NCBI GenBank assembly: GCA_905479615.1
Contig: CAJQNH010000157.1
Location: 1 to 6,088 of the forward strand
DNA from: an uncultured Eudoraea sp.
GTDB taxonomy: Bacteria > Bacteroidota > Bacteroidia > Flavobacteriales > Flavobacteriaceae
DNA: 6,088 bases
Direction: 5' to 3'
Under the pieces are notes generated by a model. It ran no database searches. It was not told where the DNA came from and was given only the letters and a program-made list of their open reading frames with translations. The translations under genes and the position numbers were made by a program. Shown here in pieces: positions 1 through 5,557 of this stretch; positions within the stretch are counted from its first letter, which is position 1; every line of letters starts with the position of its first letter.

Positions 1-158
1 AGGGTTTAAAAACAATCAAAAAGAAATACAGACAAGGTATTCCCGCAAATATTACTACTATTAAACATTTTCAAGGAACTGAAGAAAATGCCGATGATTT
101 TCTAACCTACGGTAGCAGCACAAAACACTTGTACTTATTACTTATGGAAGACCTTTAA
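1..158 (+). CDS. LUD-domain protein, C-terminal end (partial)
   Basis: The reading frame is open from the left edge (first full codon at 3) to a TAA at 156-158, giving the last 51 residues of a protein whose start is outside the window. The visible part includes the segment GIPANITTIKHF and ends in YGSSTKHLYLLLMEDL. I recognise these as the C-terminus of the small LUD-domain (LutC-like, DUF162-type) protein usually found just upstream of cdsA in flavobacteria. LUD proteins are related to lactate-utilisation subunits LutB/LutC, but the role of this stand-alone form is not known to me. The stop is 1 nt before the cdsA start, so the two are almost certainly cotranscribed. The family call rests on remembered similarity of a short tail, so it is less secure than the existence of the gene. 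Confidence 0.75.
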   Translation, partial: GLKTIKKKYRQGIPANITTIKHFQGTEENADDFLTYGSSTKHLYLLLMEDL

Positions 159-159
159 T

Positions 160-963
160 ATGAAAGAACTTCTTAGGCGATTATTGACAGGAGCGGTTTA
201 TGTAATTCTACTTCTTTCTGCTATTTTTCTGAGTTCAGATGCATTTGACTTTCTTTTTATGGTTTTTGGCCTGGCGTGTTTGTATGAATATAAAAGATTA
301 GTATCTCTAAGGGGATATTATATTTTTATAGCCTATCTAGGTCTATGGTGGGCTTATATTTATCTTATAGATGATAAAATATTGATCAACGTGCTCATGT
401 TTATAACTATCATTGTTGACCTTAGTTTGATTTACTACCTATTTTCTAAAAAGAAAAAAATCTATTATAATTACGAAAAATTTATTGCCGGACTTTTCTA
501 TGTTGGTGGCGGATGTATATTTTTGACTATGATCCCATATAAGGACAATGAATTTGCTAAATATCTTATCATGGGGATTTTTATATTAATTTGGGTAAAT
601 GATTCATTTGCCTATGTTGTGGGTAAGACATTGGGCCGTACAAAACTATATCCGGCGGTATCGCCTAAAAAAACTATTGAAGGTACCCTAGGAGGATTGG
701 TTTTTACTTTGGGTGCCGCATATATTATGGCAAAATATGAAGATATTGTAAACCCTGCACAATGGGTTATTCTAGCCGGAGTCATAGTGCTAACAGGGAG
801 TTTGGGTGATCTTATAGAATCTAAATTAAAAAGACAGGCTGGTGTTAAAGATAGTGGCGCCATTTTACCAGGACATGGCGGTATGTTAGATCGCTTAGAT
901 AGTTTAATATTTGCTGCCCCTTTTGCTTATTTAACTTTAATGTTGTTTTCATATGTTTCATAG
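160..963 (+). CDS. cdsA: Phosphatidate cytidylyltransferase (CDP-diacylglycerol synthase)
   Basis: CdsA is an inner-membrane enzyme that makes CDP-diacylglycerol from phosphatidate and CTP, the branch point for bacterial phospholipids. The 267-residue product is about the usual length and is mostly hydrophobic, with several predicted membrane helices (for example residues 9-25, 48-70, 73-95 and the final 20). The family signature is complete at residues 221-248: S-x-x-K-R-x4-K-D-x-G, then PGHGG and D-R-x-D, which hold the metal- and nucleotide-binding acidic residues. The SPKKTIEG motif at 168-175 is also typical. The ATG at 160 sits 1 nt after the stop of the LUD-domain gene, and the 3' end overlaps psd by 11 nt, so translation of the three is probably coupled. 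No residue expected of an active enzyme appears to be missing. Confidence 0.97.
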   Translation: MKELLRRLLTGAVYVILLLSAIFLSSDAFDFLFMVFGLACLYEYKRLVSLRGYYIFIAYLGLWWAYIYLIDDKILINVLMFITIIVDLSLIYYLFSKKKKIYYNYEKFIAGLFYVGGGCIFLTMIPYKDNEFAKYLIMGIFILIWVNDSFAYVVGKTLGRTKLYPAVSPKKTIEGTLGGLVFTLGAAYIMAKYEDIVNPAQWVILAGVIVLTGSLGDLIESKLKRQAGVKDSGAILPGHGGMLDRLDSLIFAAPFAYLTLMLFSYVS

Positions 964-1621
964 AGAAGGCCAGAAAATTATACTAACAACTTTTTTTAGT
1001 GTTGGTATTGCTATTGTATTGGCTCACTTTTATATAGTTGAACCTTGGTTACAGAATATAATTCAAATTTTAGCTTTAATTATATTAATACTTATTCTTC
1101 AGTTTTTTAGAAATCCGAAGAGAGTTATTAAAAAAAATTTTAATGATATACTCGCTCCTGTTGATGGTAAAGTAGTTGTTATAGAGGAGGTAGAAGAGAA
1201 CGAATATTTTAAGGATAAACGCATACAAGTTTCCATATTTATGTCACCAACCAACGTGCATATAACGCGGTATCCATCTAGTGGAGTTATTAAATACTCT
1301 AAATATCACCCTGGTAAATACCTTGTTGCCTGGCATCCAAAGTCTAGTGAAGAAAATGAACGAACAACCGTGGTAATTCATACCCCAAAATTTGGTGATA
1401 TACTCTACAGACAAATAGCAGGCGCAATGGCAAGACGCATTATAAATTATGCAGAGATAGGAGAAAACGTTCAACAGGGTGAAGATTCGGGCTTTATAAA
1501 ATTCGGTTCCAGGGTAGATTTATTATTACCTTTAGACAGTGCAATTACTGTAAAATTAAACCAGAAAGTTGTCGGTGCCAAAACCTGCATTGCCACAACT
1601 CCGTCTAAGGATGAAGAATGA
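953..1621 (+). CDS. psd: Phosphatidylserine decarboxylase, short form, pyruvoyl-dependent
   Basis: This membrane enzyme decarboxylates phosphatidylserine to phosphatidylethanolamine. At 222 residues it is the short form of the family, which is common in Bacteroidota, rather than the roughly 300-residue E. coli type. Residues 9-28 and 33-52 are two hydrophobic segments that would anchor the N-terminus. They are followed by FFRNPKR, the APVDG motif (Asp71) and FMSPTNVHITRYP (His103). The self-cleavage site is Gly185-Ser186 within KFGSRVD; cleavage there would give a beta chain of 185 residues and an alpha chain of about 37 residues carrying the pyruvoyl group from Ser186. The ATG at 953 lies inside cdsA (11-nt overlap), and the 3' end overlaps the acyl-CoA-binding gene by 11 nt. 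A run of eight A at 1130-1137 lies in frame and does not break the gene. Confidence 0.95.
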   Translation: MFHREGQKIILTTFFSVGIAIVLAHFYIVEPWLQNIIQILALIILILILQFFRNPKRVIKKNFNDILAPVDGKVVVIEEVEENEYFKDKRIQVSIFMSPTNVHITRYPSSGVIKYSKYHPGKYLVAWHPKSSEENERTTVVIHTPKFGDILYRQIAGAMARRIINYAEIGENVQQGEDSGFIKFGSRVDLLLPLDSAITVKLNQKVVGAKTCIATTPSKDEE

Positions 1622-1877
1622 TAAATTATATAGCGATTTTATAGAAGCTGTGCAGCTGGTAAATGACTATAAGAAGCCTTTGCCAGCAGACTTATTATTA
1701 AAATTATATGCCTACTACAAAATTGCCAATAAAAACTACAATAACCCCGGAAGTAAGACCCCATTAATAAATGCATTTAAGGCCAATGCCTTGATTCAGG
1801 CTCAGAGTATTGATCGTCAAGAAGCCATGAACCTATATGTGAATTTGGTTCAAAAGGAGATCGTTAATAAAAAATAA
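1611..1877 (+). CDS. Acyl-CoA-binding protein (ACBP family)
   Basis: This is a small cytosolic four-helix protein of 88 residues, the usual ACBP size, expected to bind long-chain acyl-CoA esters. I chose the ATG at 1611 over the in-frame ATG at 1569. The protein then begins MKNDKLYSDFIEAV, matching the normal family N-terminus, whereas the longer version adds 14 residues wholly inside psd. Landmarks are KPLPADLLLKLYAYYKIA (the Leu-x-Leu-Tyr-x-x-Tyr-Lys ligand helix), the NPG turn, a lysine in the FKANA segment that aligns with the ligand-binding Lys54 of bovine ACBP, and EAMNLYVNLV in the last helix. The two tryptophans usual in the third helix (bovine Trp55 and Trp58) are replaced by Ala and Leu. 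Its position after cdsA and psd suggests a role in acyl-CoA supply or buffering for lipid synthesis; that is inference. Confidence 0.9.
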   Translation: MKNDKLYSDFIEAVQLVNDYKKPLPADLLLKLYAYYKIANKNYNNPGSKTPLINAFKANALIQAQSIDRQEAMNLYVNLVQKEIVNKK

Positions 1878-1883
1878 GTCTTA

Positions 1884-2651
1884 TTATTCATATAGATCTT
1901 TACAATCGGCATTACATAAATCATAAATTAGATTTCCTATTTTTAAAGATACATCTTCAAAGAATTGCTTGCCCTTTTCTGCGGTTGCAAGTTCCGGGTT
2001 ACCAACTCCGGTATCCTCACTTATCTCTGACCATTTTCGTTCTGCCCAGACCCAACCCTCTGTAAATGCTTTGATCTTAAATCTTTTAGATTTACCAGTC
2101 CCCCATTTATCTTTTGGCAATACTAATTCAGGTTTTAGATATAACATAAGACTTGTCTCCATTTCTTCTGCATGGTCGCCCTCATTTTTAAAATAATCTG
2201 ATCTATTCATGGCCTGAAACCAATTGGAGAAACAAATAAACATATCCGGATATTTTAATCCCAATTCTCTAACCAAAGGCTTAAAATTATTTCCACCATG
2301 GCTGTTAAAGATTAAAAGTTTGTATATCCCCTGACGATTAAGGGTATCTATAATATCGTTTAAGATGGTCAGTTGAGTTGAGGGATTAAGATTTATATCT
2401 AGATAAATATCAGATTGTCCAGTATTTACACCAAACGGAATTGTTGGTAAAACAATTGGCTTTGCACCCTTTTCCCATGCAATTTTTGCAGCAGCCGCAG
2501 CAATGTAATCAGCCTCATAAATATCTGTGGCATAAGGCAAATGATAATTATGTGCTTCTGTAGCTCCCCAAGGTAGTACAGCCAGTTCAAATTCTGCATC
2601 TTTAATGACTTCCCAGTTACATTCAGCAAGTATGTATGGCCTTGTGCCCAT
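1884..2651 (-). CDS. Creatininase-family metal-dependent amidohydrolase
   Basis: The 255-residue product has the length and motifs of the creatininase family, which includes creatininase, the archaeal formamidopyrimidine deformylase ArfB and the mycofactocin peptidase MftE. The metal-binding set is visible: LPWGATEAHNYHLPYATD supplies Glu32, His34 and Asp43, FNSHGGNN supplies His118, and DHAEEMETS (159-167) supplies acidic residues at the position of the family GHAGExETS motif. It should therefore be a soluble di-metal hydrolase acting on a cyclic amide, formamide or similar bond. The family has very different substrates and the sequence does not identify this one, so calling it creatininase proper would go too far. 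No signal peptide is seen. The start lies 3 nt after the stop of the upstream hydroxylase, showing an operon, and its stop is 6 nt from that of the convergent acyl-CoA-binding gene. Confidence 0.9.
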   Translation of the reverse strand: MGTRPYILAECNWEVIKDAEFELAVLPWGATEAHNYHLPYATDIYEADYIAAAAAKIAWEKGAKPIVLPTIPFGVNTGQSDIYLDINLNPSTQLTILNDIIDTLNRQGIYKLLIFNSHGGNNFKPLVRELGLKYPDMFICFSNWFQAMNRSDYFKNEGDHAEEMETSLMLYLKPELVLPKDKWGTGKSKRFKIKAFTEGWVWAERKWSEISEDTGVGNPELATAEKGKQFFEDVSLKIGNLIYDLCNADCKDLYE

Positions 2652-2654
2652 AAT

Positions 2655-3929
2655 TTATTTTTTTAAAACTGCTTTGGCAGATAATGATTCTCTTTCCATA
2701 TAGGTAAAATAAATACCCCCAATAATTGTAATAACAAAATACATTGCAACATAATATACCCCTCCTGCAAATTGGGCATTAATACCAAACCAATCTCCTG
2801 TATTAAAAATGAGAAAAAGTCCAAGTACTCCTCGACATAGTTCTATCCATATAGCAATTTTGCTTCTATCCATAAGGCTAGTATAGCCATATATTCCCAA
2901 AAACACCAAGGCTCCAAATAAAAGTAAACCATTGAAGTCAATTTCCGCATAGCTATAAAACATAAATAGTAATAATATTAAAGTAGCTAACATTTGAAAA
3001 ATTACGTACCCCTTAAAAGCAAAAGAAGCCTTTGTTTGATATCGTTCAAAATGATACACATCCTGAATAATACGTATTGGGTAACTCTCTTTAACATCAG
3101 TCGGGCGCCACCCTGTAGGCATAAACCAAATTCTTACTTTATCCCAATAATTATTCGTACGCCAGGCATCCTTAATTAAGAGCCAAATATGCTGAAAATT
3201 AATAAGTAGTGGATTCCAGGTACGAGCTGGCTTCAAAACTCCATATTGGGGTGGTACCTCCGCCAGTTCTTCCTGAAAAGTGCCAAACAAACGGTCCCAT
3301 ATACATAATACCTGACCGAGGTTTTTATCAATATATTCCGGATTTATTGCGTGATGAACCCTGTGTTGAGACGGTGTAACAATTATATATTCTAACCAGC
3401 CCATTTTACGTATGTGCTGAGTGTGATACCAAAATTGAGCAAAAAGATGTATGGGTGCCAGAATTGCAATAACCTTTGTTGGAACTCCAAGAATTGCTGC
3501 AGGAATTAAAAAGAGAGGAAAATAGCCTATTAAATTAGAAACTGACTGTCGCAAGGCACATGCTAAATTAAATTCCTCACTGCTGTGATGTATAACATGT
3601 TGATTCCAAAAAAAATTAATGTGATGGCTAAGGCGATGATTCCAATAACCCGCAAAATCGATGACAATAAAGGCAATAACCCAAACTAACCAACTGGCTT
3701 TTATTTCTGTTAGTGCGAGGTGTTCTAATAAAAAAGGATAACTTACGATTATGATCCCCAAACCAAGGGAGTCTTTCAAAATATTAGTAAGACCGGAACT
3801 AATACTACTTACGGTATCCAGAACCTTGTGTTTTTGATTTTTAACAAAGTGTCCGTAGAGTATTTCTATACCCAATAAAAAAATAAAAAAAGGAATTGCA
3901 TAAAGGAGTGCAGTTGCGTAAGATTCCAT
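2655..3929 (-). CDS. Sterol desaturase / fatty acid hydroxylase superfamily, alkylglycerol monooxygenase-like
   Basis: This is an integral-membrane non-haem di-iron oxygenase of 424 residues. The eight-histidine set is complete: HRLSHH (His98, 102, 103), HVIHH (His111, 114, 115) and HRVHH (His189, 192, 193), with a further His169 in QFWYHT. The stretches HHSSEEFNLACALRQS and IDKNLGQVLCIWDRLFGTF closely resemble animal alkylglycerol monooxygenase (AGMO, TMEM195), which cleaves glyceryl ether lipids using tetrahydrobiopterin. The length is also near that of AGMO. Membrane helices lie at about residues 5-25, 50-70, 80-95 and 135-165, and a C-terminal block of four or so helices (about 308-410) follows the catalytic domain. 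The exact substrate and the reductant cannot be read from the sequence; a plain lipid or sterol hydroxylase is the main alternative. It is the first gene of a two-gene unit with the creatininase-family gene 3 nt downstream. Confidence 0.9.
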   Translation of the reverse strand: MESYATALLYAIPFFIFLLGIEILYGHFVKNQKHKVLDTVSSISSGLTNILKDSLGLGIIIVSYPFLLEHLALTEIKASWLVWVIAFIVIDFAGYWNHRLSHHINFFWNQHVIHHSSEEFNLACALRQSVSNLIGYFPLFLIPAAILGVPTKVIAILAPIHLFAQFWYHTQHIRKMGWLEYIIVTPSQHRVHHAINPEYIDKNLGQVLCIWDRLFGTFQEELAEVPPQYGVLKPARTWNPLLINFQHIWLLIKDAWRTNNYWDKVRIWFMPTGWRPTDVKESYPIRIIQDVYHFERYQTKASFAFKGYVIFQMLATLILLLFMFYSYAEIDFNGLLLFGALVFLGIYGYTSLMDRSKIAIWIELCRGVLGLFLIFNTGDWFGINAQFAGGVYYVAMYFVITIIGGIYFTYMERESLSAKAVLKK

Positions 3930-3948
3930 TTAAAAAATATGCTTCACC

Positions 3949-3956
3949 CAAAGATA
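3949..3956 (-). promoter_or_regulatory. Candidate Bacteroidota -7 element for the hydroxylase operon
   Basis: Read on the minus strand this is TATCTTTG, an exact match to the Bacteroidota TAnnTTTG element, placed 19 nt before the hydroxylase ATG at 3929. It would give a leader of about 15 nt. No TTG or TTTG lies at the expected 17-20 nt upstream spacing; the nearest TTG (3970-3968) is too close at 11 nt. The site is therefore only half of a promoter and may be weak or depend on another factor. The rest of the 3930-4104 gap shows no gene, clear hairpin or repeat. Confidence 0.4.
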
Positions 3957-4104
3957 GAAAAATTCATCAATTAACGATATTGCTAAAATCATCCTTTATT
4001 ATAAATACATTTTTCAGGTGGATATTAAAGAAATGAAATTTTTATCAAATAATATCTCATCCAGCACTAAATACCATTCAATTTAAAACTAATGAGCGTA
4101 TATA

Positions 4105-4698
4105 CTAGTTGAAAGGACCAACCATTATATGGGCTCTGTGGGTTCCGGGATCCATAAGCCATGGCATTCCGGGGGCATGTGGCTTACTGGGAAGCCCAGT
4201 AGATTCCGTTGTGGCAAATGGTGTATAAATAACATATCGAAACTTTCCCTCTTTTAGATCGCCTGTAGTTTTATCATAATTTTCATCAGTTCCATAAAAT
4301 ATATACATCATGCTAGGTTCTTCAGGCATTTTTATTTGACCCGAAGCTATTTCTTCACCTCTAATCTCTCTTTTTTCTTTAAAGTTTTTACCCTGAGCAG
4401 TAAGTTCTCGCCCTCTGGCCATAAAGGGTTCAAGTTTCTTAGAATAGCAACTGACACTAACACCTTCTTTGGTGGGATCATCACACAGGCACACCAGGTT
4501 ATTGGTTCCTTCACGTAGCACTACCAATTTGCCTTGTTTGTCATAGCCGTATACCATAGCATCTGCTTTATCTTCTTCAGGTGCCGGTAAGACTGCAGTT
4601 TTAATTTGAATTGCAGCTGGAAGAATTTTTGAACTTTCCACTTGAGCCAAAATAAAAGTGGAAATAAACATAAAACAAATAATTAAAGATGACTTCAT
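4105..4698 (-). CDS. Secreted protein of unknown function
   Basis: I do not recognise a characterised family. The ATG at 4698 is preferred over the in-frame ATG at 4746 because it gives a clean Sec signal peptide: Met-Lys, a hydrophobic core, and a likely cut after ILA before Gln19. The longer version would put 16 polar and basic residues in front. The mature part of about 179 residues has no further membrane segment. It contains a GYDKQGKLVVLREG segment, three cysteines (Cys70, Cys72, Cys84), a charged central stretch (about 88-125), then YIFYGTDENYD, a FRYVIYTPFATTES segment, and a C-terminal block with His174, HAPGMPWLMDPGTHRAHIMVG, rich in Pro, Gly and His. I recall proteins of this style, uncharacterised, in other bacteria, but cannot assign a role. 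A probable promoter directly upstream suggests it is transcribed on its own. Confidence 0.8.
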   Translation of the reverse strand: MKSSLIICFMFISTFILAQVESSKILPAAIQIKTAVLPAPEEDKADAMVYGYDKQGKLVVLREGTNNLVCLCDDPTKEGVSVSCYSKKLEPFMARGRELTAQGKNFKEKREIRGEEIASGQIKMPEEPSMMYIFYGTDENYDKTTGDLKEGKFRYVIYTPFATTESTGLPSKPHAPGMPWLMDPGTHRAHIMVGPFN

Positions 4699-4715
4699 AT
4701 GTATTGGTTTTCTTT

Positions 4716-4747
4716 TAAAGATAAACATCCGCAAGGATATGTTCAAA
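4716..4747 (-). promoter_or_regulatory. Candidate promoter for the secreted-protein gene
   Basis: On the minus strand a TTTG (4747-4744) is followed after 20 nt by TATCTTTA (4723-4716). This matches the Bacteroidota TTTG ... TAnnTTTG pattern in seven of eight positions of the downstream element and at about the usual spacing. Transcription would start near 4711-4709, leaving a leader of about a dozen nt before the ATG at 4698, and would exclude the alternative start at 4746. The prediction is by eye. Confidence 0.45.
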
Positions 4748-4766
4748 AAATAATCCGCAAATTATT
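4744..4766 (-). terminator. Weak candidate terminator after the LRR lipoprotein gene
   Basis: On the minus strand AATAAT, a 6-nt loop TTGCGG and ATTATT form a perfect 6-bp stem that runs into six T (4750-4745). It lies 35 nt after the stop of the leucine-rich-repeat gene. The stem is made only of A-T pairs, so it would be unstable, and its T-tract also overlaps the upstream element of the next promoter. It may be chance in AT-rich sequence. Confidence 0.25.
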
Positions 4767-4801
4767 GATTGACAAAGCTTTCTTATAGAGATCCCTGACT
4801 A

Positions 4802-5479
4802 TTAATTACATTCTAAGGCGTAGGCGTCTGTCTCGTCTTTTGTCCACTGCGAAGGAATATTGTTAAATTGCTCGGCATTCACCTTAATACAATCCAATGG
4901 ATTATTCTCTATAGAAAAAGTGTTTAATTGTATGAGACTAGGGATATTCGAAATATCTATAGCCAGCAATGAATTATTGGCCAGACTTAATTGTTGCAGT
5001 GCGGTATTAGCAGAAATATTCAGCTGAGCAAGTTCATTGTTCTCCACCTGAATCCTTTCTAACATACTCAAATTAGATACATTAAGTACTGTTAGAAGAT
5101 TATTTGGTGCAATCACAAATTTTAAATTGGAATTTTTAGAAACATTCAGGGTAGCAAGCATATTATCTCTTGCCCATAGACCTACTAAAGAAGTAAAGTC
5201 TTCAATTCCTGATAAATTGGTTATTCCCTTATCTTCAATTATAAGATCAGCTATATTCTCAATGGAACTTGTAAGTACAGTACCATCTTCCTCATCATCT
5301 AAATTTAATTCTATAAGTGCTCGTTCGAACATAACATCAGGAATAGCTGTCCTGGCCATTATTATCGGATTATCTTCCTCCAAGGGCCCGTTATTGTCAT
5401 CCGAGGAACAACCACTTGCTATTAGTATTAAAATCAACGGGAGTGCATAATATATCTTTCTCATATTTTTATTATTCAT
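4802..5479 (-). CDS. Leucine-rich-repeat surface lipoprotein
   Basis: The product (225 residues from the ATG at 5479) starts with a lipoprotein signal: basic MNNKNMRK, a hydrophobic core, then LIASGC with the lipidated Cys24. The acidic SSDD right after the cysteine resembles the lipoprotein export signal that sends Bacteroidota lipoproteins to the cell surface. Residues 45-94 (AIPDVMFERALIEL onward, with an acidic LDDEEDG) form the cap typical of Bacteroidota LRR proteins. Four regular 21-residue repeats follow (about 95-115, 116-136, 137-157, 158-178), each with L-N-V/I-S or I-D-I-S, and a fifth longer one at 179-201. Cys197 and Cys224 in the C-terminal cap could pair. No type IX secretion tail is present. 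A start at 5464 (MRKIYYA) would also give a good signal peptide; the in-frame ATG at 5512 is unlikely. Binding partner unknown. Confidence 0.85.
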   Translation of the reverse strand: MNNKNMRKIYYALPLILILIASGCSSDDNNGPLEEDNPIIMARTAIPDVMFERALIELNLDDEEDGTVLTSSIENIADLIIEDKGITNLSGIEDFTSLVGLWARDNMLATLNVSKNSNLKFVIAPNNLLTVLNVSNLSMLERIQVENNELAQLNISANTALQQLSLANNSLLAIDISNIPSLIQLNTFSIENNPLDCIKVNAEQFNNIPSQWTKDETDAYALECN

Positions 5480-5528
5480 TATAACTCTATTTTCAAAGCC
5501 CAACCAAACCAAACAGTAAAGATTTACC

Positions 5529-5557
5529 CAAATATAAAGTAACTCTATTACTCCAAA
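5529..5557 (-). promoter_or_regulatory. Candidate promoter for the LRR lipoprotein gene, overlapping the valS 3' end
   Basis: On the minus strand TTTG (5557-5554) is followed after 17 nt by TATATTTG (5536-5529), an exact match to TAnnTTTG. The upstream element lies inside the last codons of valS and the downstream element just after its stop. Transcription would begin near 5524, giving a leader of about 45 nt before the ATG at 5479. This suggests the lipoprotein can be transcribed independently of valS. Confidence 0.5.

Noticed and set aside
1130..1137. Run of eight A in psd as a programmed frameshift site
   Set aside because: The frame is intact on both sides and codes for a full-length family member, and no alternative product is apparent.
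1569..1610. Longer start for the acyl-CoA-binding protein at 1569
   Set aside because: The extra 14 residues lie wholly within psd and do not fit the family N-terminus; the start at 1611 gives the normal length.
1873..1885. AATAAGTCTTATT as a bidirectional terminator
   Set aside because: The two arms leave a single-base loop and are AT-rich, so a stable hairpin is not possible; it is reported only as a palindrome at the convergent junction.
4699..4746. Longer start for the unknown secreted protein at 4746
   Set aside because: It would bury the signal peptide behind 16 residues and would place the start upstream of the likely transcription start.
4888..5195. LRR coding region as a DNA repeat array
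   Set aside because: The 21-residue periodicity is at protein level; the underlying DNA units have diverged and do not form near-identical repeats.
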